From Promethearchaeota archaeon (GTDB lineage: Archaea; Asgardarchaeota; Lokiarchaeia; Sigynarchaeales; SOKP01): a stretch of 30,987 nt of DNA. The notes under the pieces are model-generated. The model did not search any database, had not been told where the DNA came from, and was given only the letters and a program-made list of their open reading frames with translations. Both the position numbers and the translations under genes were made by a program. Positions 17,683 through 25,387 of this stretch are shown piece after piece. The stretch covers positions 1-30,987 of the forward strand of contig WJKD01000222.1 in NCBI GenBank assembly GCA_014729315.1, given 5' to 3'. Each line of letters starts with the position of its first letter. The first letter of the stretch is position 1.

Positions 17683-19233
17683 ATGAATGAAATTATAATA
17701 AATGTCAATTCTGAGAAAACAACCATAAATCAAAATATATATGGTAGTTTTATAGAACACATAGGAGAATGTATTCATAATGGAATCTGGACTTACGATC
17801 CGGTTAGTGTTCCTTTAGTCAGCGATCAATACCCTCGTATTAAAAAGGTTAGGATGGATGTATTAGACGCGTTAAAAAACATGAATCTTCCATTATTAAG
17901 AGCATTTGGAGGGTGCTATGCTGATTTATACCATTGGAAGGACGCCATCGGTCCGTTAAATGAAAGAAAAACAGTAAAAAACTTACACTGGGGCGAAAAG
18001 GAATTTGAAGAAATGGAGGGAGTTGGACCAGTAATAGAAAATCAATTTGGCACGGACGAATTCTTAGCTCTATGTGAAATAATTAACGCAGAGCCTTACT
18101 TAAATGTAAATTACGGAAGTGGAACTCCAGGAGAGGCTGCAGACTGGGTAGAATATTGTAATGGAACTACCAATACTCCTTTTGGAACTTTAAGAGCAAA
18201 GAATGGGAGAGAGAAACCCTACAATGTCAAGATTTGGGGTATCGCAAACGAGATTTATGGATTTTGGGAGGTAGGCTACGAAAAGGATCCTGAAAACTAT
18301 GCGGAAAAATATCTTAAGTTTGCTAAAAAAATGAGAGAAAAAGATCCCACACTTAAGTTGATCGCTTGTGGTTATCAAAATTCTTCGTGGAATCGGAGCG
18401 TGTTGGAACATATTGGACAAGATTGGGTAGATTATCTGAGCTTTCATTTATATCTTCCCTATATTGCAGGTGGACGCGAAAAACCAACTCATCCTGATAA
18501 CGAAAAATGTTATCATGCACTAATGGCTTCCTCTCGGTTAGTTGAGGGGCAGCTTAATAACGCTTGGAAGGATATAACGACGGTATTTGGTAATCAAACT
18601 CATGTGAGATTAGCATTTGATGAATGGGGCTTATGGTATTTAAATCGTGACATAATAAAGACTAATTTCAACCTTCAAGACGGAATTTATACAGCCTTAA
18701 TATTGAAGCTTTTGCAGAGGACGAGTGGAATTTGCCCAATAGCGAATTGGGCTCAGTTAATCAACTGTATTGGCATGATCCAGACCGATCCAGACGGATT
18801 GATACTCACCCCTGTGTATTTAGCGTTTAAAATGATTTCAGAACATTCTTTCAATAATTTAATCGATGCAGTCTTGGTTCAGAGCCCGACTTTTGATAGT
18901 TCTAAATTTGGAGCAATTCCAAAATATAAAGATGTTCCCTATCTTGAATCCTCTAGCACGATAGACGATAAAGGTGAGAATTTATCAATTCTCCTCTTAA
19001 ACAAGCACATCAGTGATAGTCTAACTGTTAATGTTGAAATCAAAGAATTTTTACCAGAAAATAAAGCTAAAATCTTTGAATTAACCGGTGATTCTCCATT
19101 TGAATATAATACTACCGAATATAGAGATAAAATTACTATTTCAGAGAGAGTAATCGATAATATAGAACCAAATATTACGATAAATTTGGAACCCCATTCT
19201 TTAGCTATTCTTAAATTGACCAAAACTGAATAG
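17683..19233 (+). CDS. GH51 alpha-L-arabinofuranosidase-like glycoside hydrolase
   Basis: A 516-residue GH51 enzyme: an (alpha/beta)8 barrel to about residue 380 and a C-terminal beta-sandwich. It is expected to release non-reducing alpha-L-arabinofuranosyl residues. IYGSFIEHIGE holds the substrate-binding E25; IWGIANEIYG gives the acid/base E190; AFDEWGLWY gives the nucleophile E314; FHLYLP keeps the His-x-Tyr strand. Where characterised enzymes read RYPGGN, this protein has RAFGGC (residues 73-78), replacing an Asn that contacts the sugar, so specificity may be altered. There is no signal peptide; it is cytosolic and acts on imported oligosaccharides. I chose the ATG at 17683 over an in-frame TTG at 17662, because the family normally begins close before this strand. 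It is divergent from the MFS gene. Confidence 0.9.
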   Translation: MNEIIINVNSEKTTINQNIYGSFIEHIGECIHNGIWTYDPVSVPLVSDQYPRIKKVRMDVLDALKNMNLPLLRAFGGCYADLYHWKDAIGPLNERKTVKNLHWGEKEFEEMEGVGPVIENQFGTDEFLALCEIINAEPYLNVNYGSGTPGEAADWVEYCNGTTNTPFGTLRAKNGREKPYNVKIWGIANEIYGFWEVGYEKDPENYAEKYLKFAKKMREKDPTLKLIACGYQNSSWNRSVLEHIGQDWVDYLSFHLYLPYIAGGREKPTHPDNEKCYHALMASSRLVEGQLNNAWKDITTVFGNQTHVRLAFDEWGLWYLNRDIIKTNFNLQDGIYTALILKLLQRTSGICPIANWAQLINCIGMIQTDPDGLILTPVYLAFKMISEHSFNNLIDAVLVQSPTFDSSKFGAIPKYKDVPYLESSSTIDDKGENLSILLLNKHISDSLTVNVEIKEFLPENKAKIFELTGDSPFEYNTTEYRDKITISERVIDNIEPNITINLEPHSLAILKLTKTE

Positions 19234-19331
19234 TTAGATTGTTAATTTTTTTATCAAACCATTAAATTAATAATGATAATGTGTTTTCTTATACAAAATA
19301 ATATCATTGTAATTTTTAATAAGAATCGAAG

Positions 19332-20861
19332 ATGAAAGCAATAATAATTGGCTCTGGCATCTCTGGACTTACTGCAGGAGCCTATCTTGTAGATAACGGT
19401 TGGGAAGTTAAAATTTACGAACAATACAAAAAAATTGGAGGAGTCACTTCCCAAATAGAAAAAGATGGATATAAATGGGACTTAGGACAGATGTTAGTCG
19501 AAGGATTCGGTCCCGAAGAACCGGCTGGTTTAGTATTTTCCGAATTGGGTGTCTTAAAGGATATAAAAACAGTCCGAACGGAACGTGCCTATGTGTTTCC
19601 AGACTTTGCGCTCTATAAACCTGATAAATACGAAGATGTTTTTTGGAGGAGAGAACGCTTTAAAGAACTTTTTCCGGAAGATTCAGAGGGAATCGATAAA
19701 TATTACGAATTTTATAAGAAAATGTTTGGATTAGCTACTTTAGCCAGAAAGTCAGAACAAGCGAAAGGTTTAAAATCTGTTATCCTTAAGATTAAGATGA
19801 TATTTAAACTTTTTTTGGTTATTTCCAAAAAGAATTGGGACGCACAAAAGATAATGGGGTATTTTTTTAAATCAGAAAAACTTCGTTCCGTTTTCTTAAC
19901 TATTTTAGCGGATTTTGTAACTCCACCAACGCAATTTATTGGATTAGGAGTGCCCTTTATCAATCCTGAACCCGCATTCGACGAAGATATTCCTCTAAAA
20001 TTATCCCGAAATCTGGAACATCCCAGTTATCGATATATCCTGGGAGGTATGGGTACAATGGTTAAGGCGATGGTCAAGAAGATCGAAAAAGGTGAGGGAA
20101 CTTTAAAACCAAGCAAAACAGTCACAAAGATTATTATCGAAGGTGGAATTGCTAAGGGGATTGTATGTGAAGATGGAGACAGTGAAGAGGCGGATCTTAT
20201 TATTGCTACTGGAGGTGCTAAAGAGATGCTTTTAGACTTGATCGACTCTACATATCTTTCTGAAGAGTTCATTGATCGAGTAAAGAAACTTCCGTTAATG
20301 GAATCCGTATTTATGGTTCATTTAGGCATTGATTTTGATCCTCATCAATACCAAAAACTCGCCACCGTTTATTACTACGGGACTTACAATGTAGACGAAG
20401 CAATAAAGGAATGTCGAGAAGGAAAATACCACGAGGGGAAAGATGGATTTGTTGTCTTTATTCCAACCTATTATTCGCCAGAATTGGCTCCTAAAGGACA
20501 CCACGCAATGACAATATATACTATTGCGCCAAATGTATTAGAAAATGGCAGTTGGAAACAAAATAAAGAAGATCTAGCGGACAATCTCTTAAAAGAGGCT
20601 GAAAAGATAATACCTGGGCTTAGAGAGCATACAAAAGTTAGAGTGATACTCACTCCTGACGACTTTAAAGATATCATTCGAGTAAAGCACCACGCATTCG
20701 GAGGGATGGCTCCAATTATGGGACAAAAGACTGTTCCACACGAGATTCCAATAGAGAATCTCTTGTTTATAGGTTCACAAAGCGAAGGCAGTGGAGGTCT
20801 CTGTAAAATCATAACTGAGGCGGCTGGTGCAACAAAGAAAATCATAGAAAGCTACAAATAA
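19332..20861 (+). CDS. Phytoene-desaturase-like NAD(P)/FAD-dependent oxidoreductase (copy 2)
   Basis: A 509-residue paralogue of the flavoprotein at 9802-11325. It has the same dinucleotide-binding start (IIIGSGISGLTAGAYL), the shared central segment GKYHEGKDGF and the shared LTPDDFK near the C-terminus, and ends with NLLFIGSQSEGSGGLCK. In copy 1 the FAD-closing segment is GGGVAGVAMG, here GGLCKIITEAAG, so the active site or redox partner may differ. It follows the GH51 gene after about 98 nt and precedes DUF2284 by 50 nt on the same strand, consistent with one transcript. It probably oxidises or reduces a hydrophobic or alicyclic compound; the substrate is not identifiable. A TATA-like CTTATACAAAA lies about 40 nt before the ATG. 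Confidence 0.88.
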   Translation: MKAIIIGSGISGLTAGAYLVDNGWEVKIYEQYKKIGGVTSQIEKDGYKWDLGQMLVEGFGPEEPAGLVFSELGVLKDIKTVRTERAYVFPDFALYKPDKYEDVFWRRERFKELFPEDSEGIDKYYEFYKKMFGLATLARKSEQAKGLKSVILKIKMIFKLFLVISKKNWDAQKIMGYFFKSEKLRSVFLTILADFVTPPTQFIGLGVPFINPEPAFDEDIPLKLSRNLEHPSYRYILGGMGTMVKAMVKKIEKGEGTLKPSKTVTKIIIEGGIAKGIVCEDGDSEEADLIIATGGAKEMLLDLIDSTYLSEEFIDRVKKLPLMESVFMVHLGIDFDPHQYQKLATVYYYGTYNVDEAIKECREGKYHEGKDGFVVFIPTYYSPELAPKGHHAMTIYTIAPNVLENGSWKQNKEDLADNLLKEAEKIIPGLREHTKVRVILTPDDFKDIIRVKHHAFGGMAPIMGQKTVPHEIPIENLLFIGSQSEGSGGLCKIITEAAGATKKIIESYK

Positions 20862-20911
20862 TAACTTTAATTAAAAAACTATTTATTTTTTAGTCTTAAT
20901 TTCTTAACATT

Positions 20912-21472
20912 ATGCCATTCATTAAAATTCAAAGTGAGGATATATATTTTAGCCCAAATGTGCAAGAAATGTGCGTTACAACCTCATTTACTTGTCCAAA
21001 TTATAATAAATCTTGGTCTTGTCCTCCTGTCGCACCCTATATGGAAAAAGAAACTTTAAAGTATAACGAGTTTTATTTGGTGTATTCAAAGTTTGATTTG
21101 GAAAGCTATGTAAAGGAGACGAAAGCAAAACATCCTAAACGTAGCGAACAAAAGATAAAAAATAGGTTTTATATGAAATATATATATCAAAATGACCTTG
21201 ATGTGGAGATCAACAAGCTTTTTGAACAATACAAATCAGCTTATGAACAAAAGCTCGTCTTATATGATGGGTCTTGTAGAATTTGCATGATAAAAAAAGT
21301 CGGAAATTGTACATACGAGAGTGGTGAACCATGCCGCTACCCTGATGAGATGAGATATTCAATGGAAGCGGTAGGGATTGAAGTAATTAAAACCGTACTT
21401 AACTTAAAAGCTGATATTGAATATCCTTCAAATAAATATACATATCGATTTGGTTTAGCATGCTTTAAATAA
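20912..21472 (+). CDS. DUF2284 Cys-rich putative metal-binding protein
   Basis: A 186-residue soluble protein of DUF2284. Cys residues form two groups: C21, C28 and C37 in CVTTSFTCPNYNKSWSCPP, and C122, C125, C133 and C141 around SCRICMIKKVGNCTYESGEPC. This arrangement implies a bound metal or iron-sulfur cluster, possibly two. DUF2284 members are widespread in methanogens and anaerobic bacteria; no reaction is established. It sits 50 nt after one flavoprotein and 22 nt before another, so electron transfer between or with the flavoproteins is a reasonable hypothesis. The ATG at 20912 is the only good start and has no clear ribosome site. Confidence 0.88.
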   Translation: MPFIKIQSEDIYFSPNVQEMCVTTSFTCPNYNKSWSCPPVAPYMEKETLKYNEFYLVYSKFDLESYVKETKAKHPKRSEQKIKNRFYMKYIYQNDLDVEINKLFEQYKSAYEQKLVLYDGSCRICMIKKVGNCTYESGEPCRYPDEMRYSMEAVGIEVIKTVLNLKADIEYPSNKYTYRFGLACFK

Positions 21473-21494
21473 ATCTTATTATAGGTCTTAAAAA

Positions 21495-22913
21495 GTGAAA
21501 GAAATAGAAGAACCATTAAGAACCATCCCCATCATGGCAGAAACGGACATTCTAGTTGTAGGTGGGGGTCCCGCTGGACTTTCAGCAGCACTAGCAGCAG
21601 CAAGAGAGGGAGTTAATACCATGTTAATAGAGCGTTATGGCTGTTTCGGCGGGAATATTACCCAATCTATGGTAGGAACTATTGCTTGGTATCGTTATCC
21701 AGGGACCGTGGAGGCTGGAGGCATTGGTTTGGAGTTTGAAAGTAGGGCGAAACAGATGGGGGGCAGTATCAATACATTTAATAAGGAGATATTGAAAACT
21801 GAAATGGGGAAATTTCTTGAGCAGAAAGGCTTATTGGTACAGGGAGAGCCAACTTATGAGATTTTGGACACAGAAATGTTTAAGTATGTAGCTGATACTT
21901 TAATTCAAGAGGCAAATATCGTATCTTTATTACACTGTACAGTTGTTAATGTGCTCAAGGATGATAATACAATTATCGGTGTCATTACAGAGAGTAAGTC
22001 CGGAAGGCAAGCAATCTTAGCTAAACGAATAATTGATGCTACAGGAGATGCTGATGTTGCATATTTTGCTGGTGCTCCATATCGAAAAGACCCAAAAAAT
22101 AAATTACAGAGAGTAACTCTAAACTTCAGCTGTAGCGGTGTCGATCTTAAAAAATTTTTTCAATATTATCTAAAAAAAGTACAAGAAAAACCAGATTTTC
22201 TTGCATACCTTAGAATCTCCAGAGAATTATTTTTCATCGATGAAATGGCTTGTTTGTTGGAACCTATTGATGATATCAAGAAAGGCATTGAAATACCTAA
22301 AAATGTCAATATCAATAGTTTTTGGAGTCATTATGCTGAAGCTGGTATTATTAACTCGTTTAATGGGATACATATGGATGGAATAGACTGTACAGACGTA
22401 TGGGATCTCACCAAGGCAGAAATTGAGGGCAGAAAGCGAATTATTAGGGCGATTAAAGAATTGAAAAAACATATTCCGGGTTTTAACAAAGCAAGGCTTA
22501 AAAATATTGGCTCTTCATTAGGTACCAGGGAATCGAGAAAGATAATTGGCGAATACAACCTAACCGAGCATGATATGAAAAATCAGGCCCGTTTTGAGGA
22601 CACGATTGGTATTTGTCCGGAATTTATAGATGGATTTGGTATTGTAGCCCTACCAATCACCGGACGATATTTCCATGTTCCTTATGGGATTATACTACCC
22701 CATAAGGTGGAGAACCTTCTCGTAGCAGGCCGGTGTGTTGCGGGAGATAAGCTTTCTCACGCTGCAACTCGCCAGATGGTATGTTGTACCATAACGGGCC
22801 AAGGTGCGGGGGTAGCTGCTGCGGTCTCTCTAAAGACCAATGTTTCTTGTAGACAAGTTAATATCTTGAAAGTTCAAGAAAGTCTTAAAAAACAAGGTGT
22901 CCGAATCGAATAA
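21495..22913 (+). CDS. FAD-dependent oxidoreductase (FAD_oxidored family)
   Basis: A 472-residue flavoprotein of the FAD_oxidored/succinate dehydrogenase-like fold. ILVVGGGPAGLSAALAAARE (residues 19-38) is the dinucleotide-binding motif, followed by LIERYGCFGGN, typical of this family. The C-terminal VAGRCVAGDKLSHAATRQM closes the FAD site. Related proteins oxidise sugars or cyclic alcohols or act with Fe-S partners; the substrate is unknown. The start is GTG at 21495: the 13 residues before the internal Met14 (EEPLRTIPIM) match the usual lead-in of the family, so Met14 is unlikely to be the start. An AGGT lies 8 nt upstream. It follows the DUF2284 gene by 22 nt and is probably co-transcribed. 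The downstream neighbour is an SDR remnant on the opposite strand. Confidence 0.88.
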   Translation: MKEIEEPLRTIPIMAETDILVVGGGPAGLSAALAAAREGVNTMLIERYGCFGGNITQSMVGTIAWYRYPGTVEAGGIGLEFESRAKQMGGSINTFNKEILKTEMGKFLEQKGLLVQGEPTYEILDTEMFKYVADTLIQEANIVSLLHCTVVNVLKDDNTIIGVITESKSGRQAILAKRIIDATGDADVAYFAGAPYRKDPKNKLQRVTLNFSCSGVDLKKFFQYYLKKVQEKPDFLAYLRISRELFFIDEMACLLEPIDDIKKGIEIPKNVNINSFWSHYAEAGIINSFNGIHMDGIDCTDVWDLTKAEIEGRKRIIRAIKELKKHIPGFNKARLKNIGSSLGTRESRKIIGEYNLTEHDMKNQARFEDTIGICPEFIDGFGIVALPITGRYFHVPYGIILPHKVENLLVAGRCVAGDKLSHAATRQMVCCTITGQGAGVAAAVSLKTNVSCRQVNILKVQESLKKQGVRIE

Positions 22914-22935
22914 TCAAAGGATAAATATAATTAAA

Positions 22936-23118
22936 TTAACGATAACGATCTGTTAATCCGATTTTAATCGTTAAATGAATTTTATTAAATGCCTTTAGAA
23001 TCTCATCAAATCGCTCTTTTACCATTCTTTTCAATAATGAATCTTTATGGGTAATAATATATAATTTTTCATCCTTGATACCCCGAAATGTGATATCTGC
23101 CACTTCTTTAGGATACAT
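22936..23118 (-). pseudogene. C-terminal remnant of a short-chain dehydrogenase/reductase
   Basis: A 60-codon reading frame whose sequence matches the C-terminal tail of classical SDR proteins: PKEVADITFRGIKDEKLYII, then THKDS and MVKERFDEILKAFN. Compare the family's EVA-(D)-x-(V)-F-x-(A)-I-K-x-x-x-(F)-Y-I-x-T-H pattern. The Rossmann domain and catalytic YxxxK are absent: only 83 bases separate it from the next gene, and an in-frame TAA lies one codon before its ATG. It is therefore most likely the decayed end of a lost dehydrogenase gene, though expression of a short peptide cannot be excluded. Confidence 0.5.
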
Positions 23119-23187
23119 AGTTTACTTTTTATTTCTGCTTATTATGAATATTTTTTTAAGATATAATCAACTTTAGTTCATAATTTT

Positions 23188-23194
23188 AAAGGGG
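23188..23194 (+). promoter_or_regulatory. Ribosome binding site of the first M20 peptidase
   Basis: AAAGGGG lies 7 nt before the ATG at 23202 and supports that start. Confidence 0.45.
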
Positions 23195-23201
23195 TTATTA
23201 T

Positions 23202-24425
23202 ATGAACAGTATAGAAAAGAAGGTTATTGATAAAATTGAGGATCTGAGATATGAAATTATAAAATTCCATCAAAAAATAGTACAAATTCCCTCAGAAAAT
23301 CCCCCGGGGAAATATAAAGAAATCTCAAGATTTGTAGAGGATAAATTCAAAGAACTCGGACTTCAGACGACCGTTAAAAGGAAAAATGTTATAGGTACTT
23401 ATGGTCATAGCGAATCACCTTCGATGATTTTATACGGTCACATGGATACTGTTCCTAAATACGACGGTTGGACCAAAGATCCTTTTGGTGGTGAAATAAT
23501 TAACAAAAGGATTTATGGAAGGGGTGCGTGCGACGACAAAGCATGTGTTACTGCTGCTATTTTCGCTACTAAAGCATTAATCGATTTAGGTATTGATTTG
23601 CCTGGAAAATTAAAAGTTATATCGGTTATCGACGAAGAAACAGGAGGATTTAGAGGTGCTAAATATTTACTGGATAAAAAGCACATTGATTCTGATGTCT
23701 GCTTGCTCGGCGACGGAAGAGGGGGGTTTCCTGCCGCATTTACCGGAGGTTTTGCTTTAGGTACTATTGAGATTAAAGGAAAAAAAGCTCACGCACTAAG
23801 TTTTCCTGATATTCCTATATATCGAAACGAATATTCCGGCATAAACGCAATCCAAAAGATGGTAAAAGTGTGTGATTTTTTCATTGCTTTACAAAAAAAA
23901 TATCTCAAGAAGGAGACAAAGTATCCAAATTTCCCCGGTCATCCATCGAAAGTAACCACAATAAGTTTGGCAAAGATTCAAGGTGGAGATAAGATCAGCT
24001 CAGTTCCCGACAGTTGTCTTTTGTATTTTACTATAAATACAATTCCGGAACAAAGCGTTGAGTTAATCAAAAAAGAAATTGAAAGTTATGTCGAAGAATC
24101 GAAGAGAGAAGATCCAGATCTCGACATAAAACTTAACTTTACTTTCTCGTTTGAACCCTTCGAGACTGATACTAATGGTAAATTTGCATTATCTATGAAA
24201 TATGCTTTAAAAGATGTCTATGGTGAGGAAAGAGAATTCAAAATGTTCCAAGCAGCGAACGATGGACATTGGTTCCACGAAGCTGGCATTGAAACGATTC
24301 TTCTTGGAGTTGGAACGCATGAAAACAATGTTCACGCTGAAGACGAGTATGTTTCAATCGCCGATCTTGTGGCAACAACAAAAATATGTGCGCTTACAAT
24401 CTTAAACTATTTTAAAGTAACATAA
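23202..24425 (+). CDS. M20 family metallopeptidase, ArgE/DapE/CPG2-like (copy 1)
   Basis: A 407-residue zinc-dependent hydrolase. YGHMDTVP supplies the first zinc ligand H80 and the D82 that orients it; GRGACDDK holds the bridging Asp (D111); SVIDEETGG carries the catalytic base E145 and ligand E146; GDGRGG gives ligand D171; and NNVHAEDE supplies the last His, H378. The dimerisation domain is inserted at about residues 185-300. Members cleave N-acyl amino acids or dipeptides, and the substrate is unassigned. It is cytosolic. The second copy at 26482-27705 has the same length and an identical FHQKIVQIPSENPPGKYKE near the N-terminus, so the two derive from a local duplication. It is preceded by a clear ribosome site. 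Confidence 0.92.
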   Translation: MNSIEKKVIDKIEDLRYEIIKFHQKIVQIPSENPPGKYKEISRFVEDKFKELGLQTTVKRKNVIGTYGHSESPSMILYGHMDTVPKYDGWTKDPFGGEIINKRIYGRGACDDKACVTAAIFATKALIDLGIDLPGKLKVISVIDEETGGFRGAKYLLDKKHIDSDVCLLGDGRGGFPAAFTGGFALGTIEIKGKKAHALSFPDIPIYRNEYSGINAIQKMVKVCDFFIALQKKYLKKETKYPNFPGHPSKVTTISLAKIQGGDKISSVPDSCLLYFTINTIPEQSVELIKKEIESYVEESKREDPDLDIKLNFTFSFEPFETDTNGKFALSMKYALKDVYGEEREFKMFQAANDGHWFHEAGIETILLGVGTHENNVHAEDEYVSIADLVATTKICALTILNYFKVT

Positions 24426-24555
24426 ATTACTATTAAATTTTTCTTTGAGTGAGACTTGAAAATATAGTAGAAATGCTTATCTTTTTGAGTTTGCTTTTAT
24501 TCAAATAAGAAAATCGAGAAAAATTAATTTTCGGATAGAATTATTAGACAATATC

Positions 24556-24885
24556 ATGACAAATATAATATCAGATGGTAAAGAACTAATAAAAGAACTG
24601 AAAAAAGCCTTTGAAAGAGTTATTGATAAGAAATTGAGTAAAGATGAAAGAATTAGTAAGTTAGGTAAAGAAGACCTTAAAATAAGACTTGAAGATAACG
24701 AGATATTAGACAAATTTAACGAATTTACTTATTCTTTAATAAATTTCATTGTTGATGTAAAAATGGATTTACCAGAATCAACTGATGATAAAAGAAAAAG
24801 AACTCTGGCAAGGGCAAGTAATTATAAAGATTATTTTAAAGATCCTTCCGATGATGAGCTTCTCTATGGTTTAAAAAAGGCTTAA
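24556..24885 (+). CDS. Putative antitoxin partner of the PIN toxin
   Basis: A 109-residue highly charged protein with two predicted helical segments rich in Lys/Glu (residues 1-50 and 55-75) and a C-terminal tail ending DDELLYGLKKA. I do not recognise the family. It immediately precedes a PIN-domain gene by 24 nt on the same strand, the usual position of a VapB-type antitoxin. No ribbon-helix-helix, AbrB or Phd/YefM motif is evident, so DNA binding is not shown. The 12-bp palindrome AAAATTAATTTT sits 25-36 nt before its ATG and might be an autoregulatory site, although such AT palindromes are common here. The antitoxin call rests on context. Confidence 0.6.
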   Translation: MTNIISDGKELIKELKKAFERVIDKKLSKDERISKLGKEDLKIRLEDNEILDKFNEFTYSLINFIVDVKMDLPESTDDKRKRTLARASNYKDYFKDPSDDELLYGLKKA

Positions 24886-24895
24886 AAGTAATATA

Positions 24896-24902
24896 AGAGG
24901 AG
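24896..24902 (+). promoter_or_regulatory. Ribosome binding site of the PIN toxin
   Basis: AGAGGAG, the strongest Shine-Dalgarno match noticed in the window, lies 7 nt before the ATG at 24910. It suggests the toxin is translated from an internal position of a two-gene mRNA. Confidence 0.55.
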
Positions 24903-24909
24903 AATCCAA

Positions 24910-25329
24910 ATGGGTTTATTAATTGACACAAATTTCATTTATGCTCTTCACAGGAAGAATGATAAAAACCATAAAGCTGTGAAGAAAATCTTTAAGTCAG
25001 ATATCTGGAACTCAAATGGTCCAGCAATTACTTCCTCATTAGTAATAAATGAAACATATACTCTTGCGATGTATAGAACCAGATTTAATAAAAGACTTAT
25101 GAACGATCTTGACCTTTTCTTCTGGAGTGAAGATCGGTTTTTTGGAATATTGTTTTTTTCTCTTGAGGATTATCAAGAAACATCGAATATTATGTCAAAG
25201 TATTCCACTCCGAACAGATTGCTGAGTTTTGTTGATGCTTCTTTAATATACTTAGGAAAATTACGCAAATCTGATATTATTATTTCTTTTGATAGTCATT
25301 TTGATGATCTTCTCAAAGGAATATGTTAG
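24910..25329 (+). CDS. PIN-domain ribonuclease, VapC-like toxin
   Basis: A 139-residue single PIN domain. Four acidic residues fit the magnesium site: D6 (LLIDTNF), E48 (VINETY), D109 (SFVDASL) and D128 (ISFDSHFDDL). VapC-type toxins cut tRNA or rRNA and are held inactive by an antitoxin from the gene just upstream, which here is an unrecognised protein. Length matches the VapC norm of about 130-150 residues. It lies in a block of accessory genes between two duplicated peptidase genes, a typical place for a mobile toxin-antitoxin unit. The toxin family is well supported; the RNA target is unknown. Confidence 0.87.
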   Translation: MGLLIDTNFIYALHRKNDKNHKAVKKIFKSDIWNSNGPAITSSLVINETYTLAMYRTRFNKRLMNDLDLFFWSEDRFFGILFFSLEDYQETSNIMSKYSTPNRLLSFVDASLIYLGKLRKSDIIISFDSHFDDLLKGIC

Positions 25330-25387
25330 TTCTTTTAATTCTTTATTACAATGTTTTTTAGATAATGTGAAAACTTGAGAATTAAAT

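Noticed and set aside
17596..17778. 60-codon minus-strand frame spanning the GH51 start and the divergent promoter
   Set aside because: Low-complexity Ile/Tyr/Phe composition from AT-rich DNA, overlaps the GH51 N-terminus, no homology recognised.
19272..19308. 7-bp inverted repeat AATGATA / TATCATT flanking the TATA-like box of flavoprotein copy 2
   Set aside because: Short, AT-rich, 23-nt spacer and no matching element at the copy 1 promoter; not distinguishable from chance.
20471..20845. 124-codon minus-strand frame inside flavoprotein copy 2
   Set aside because: Shadow of a conserved flavoprotein C-terminus; composition reflects the antisense of its codons.
24520..24531. Palindrome AAAATTAATTTT before the putative antitoxin as an operator
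   Set aside because: A 12-bp all-A/T palindrome is expected by chance in such AT-rich spacers; only mentioned in the gene entry, not listed as a site.
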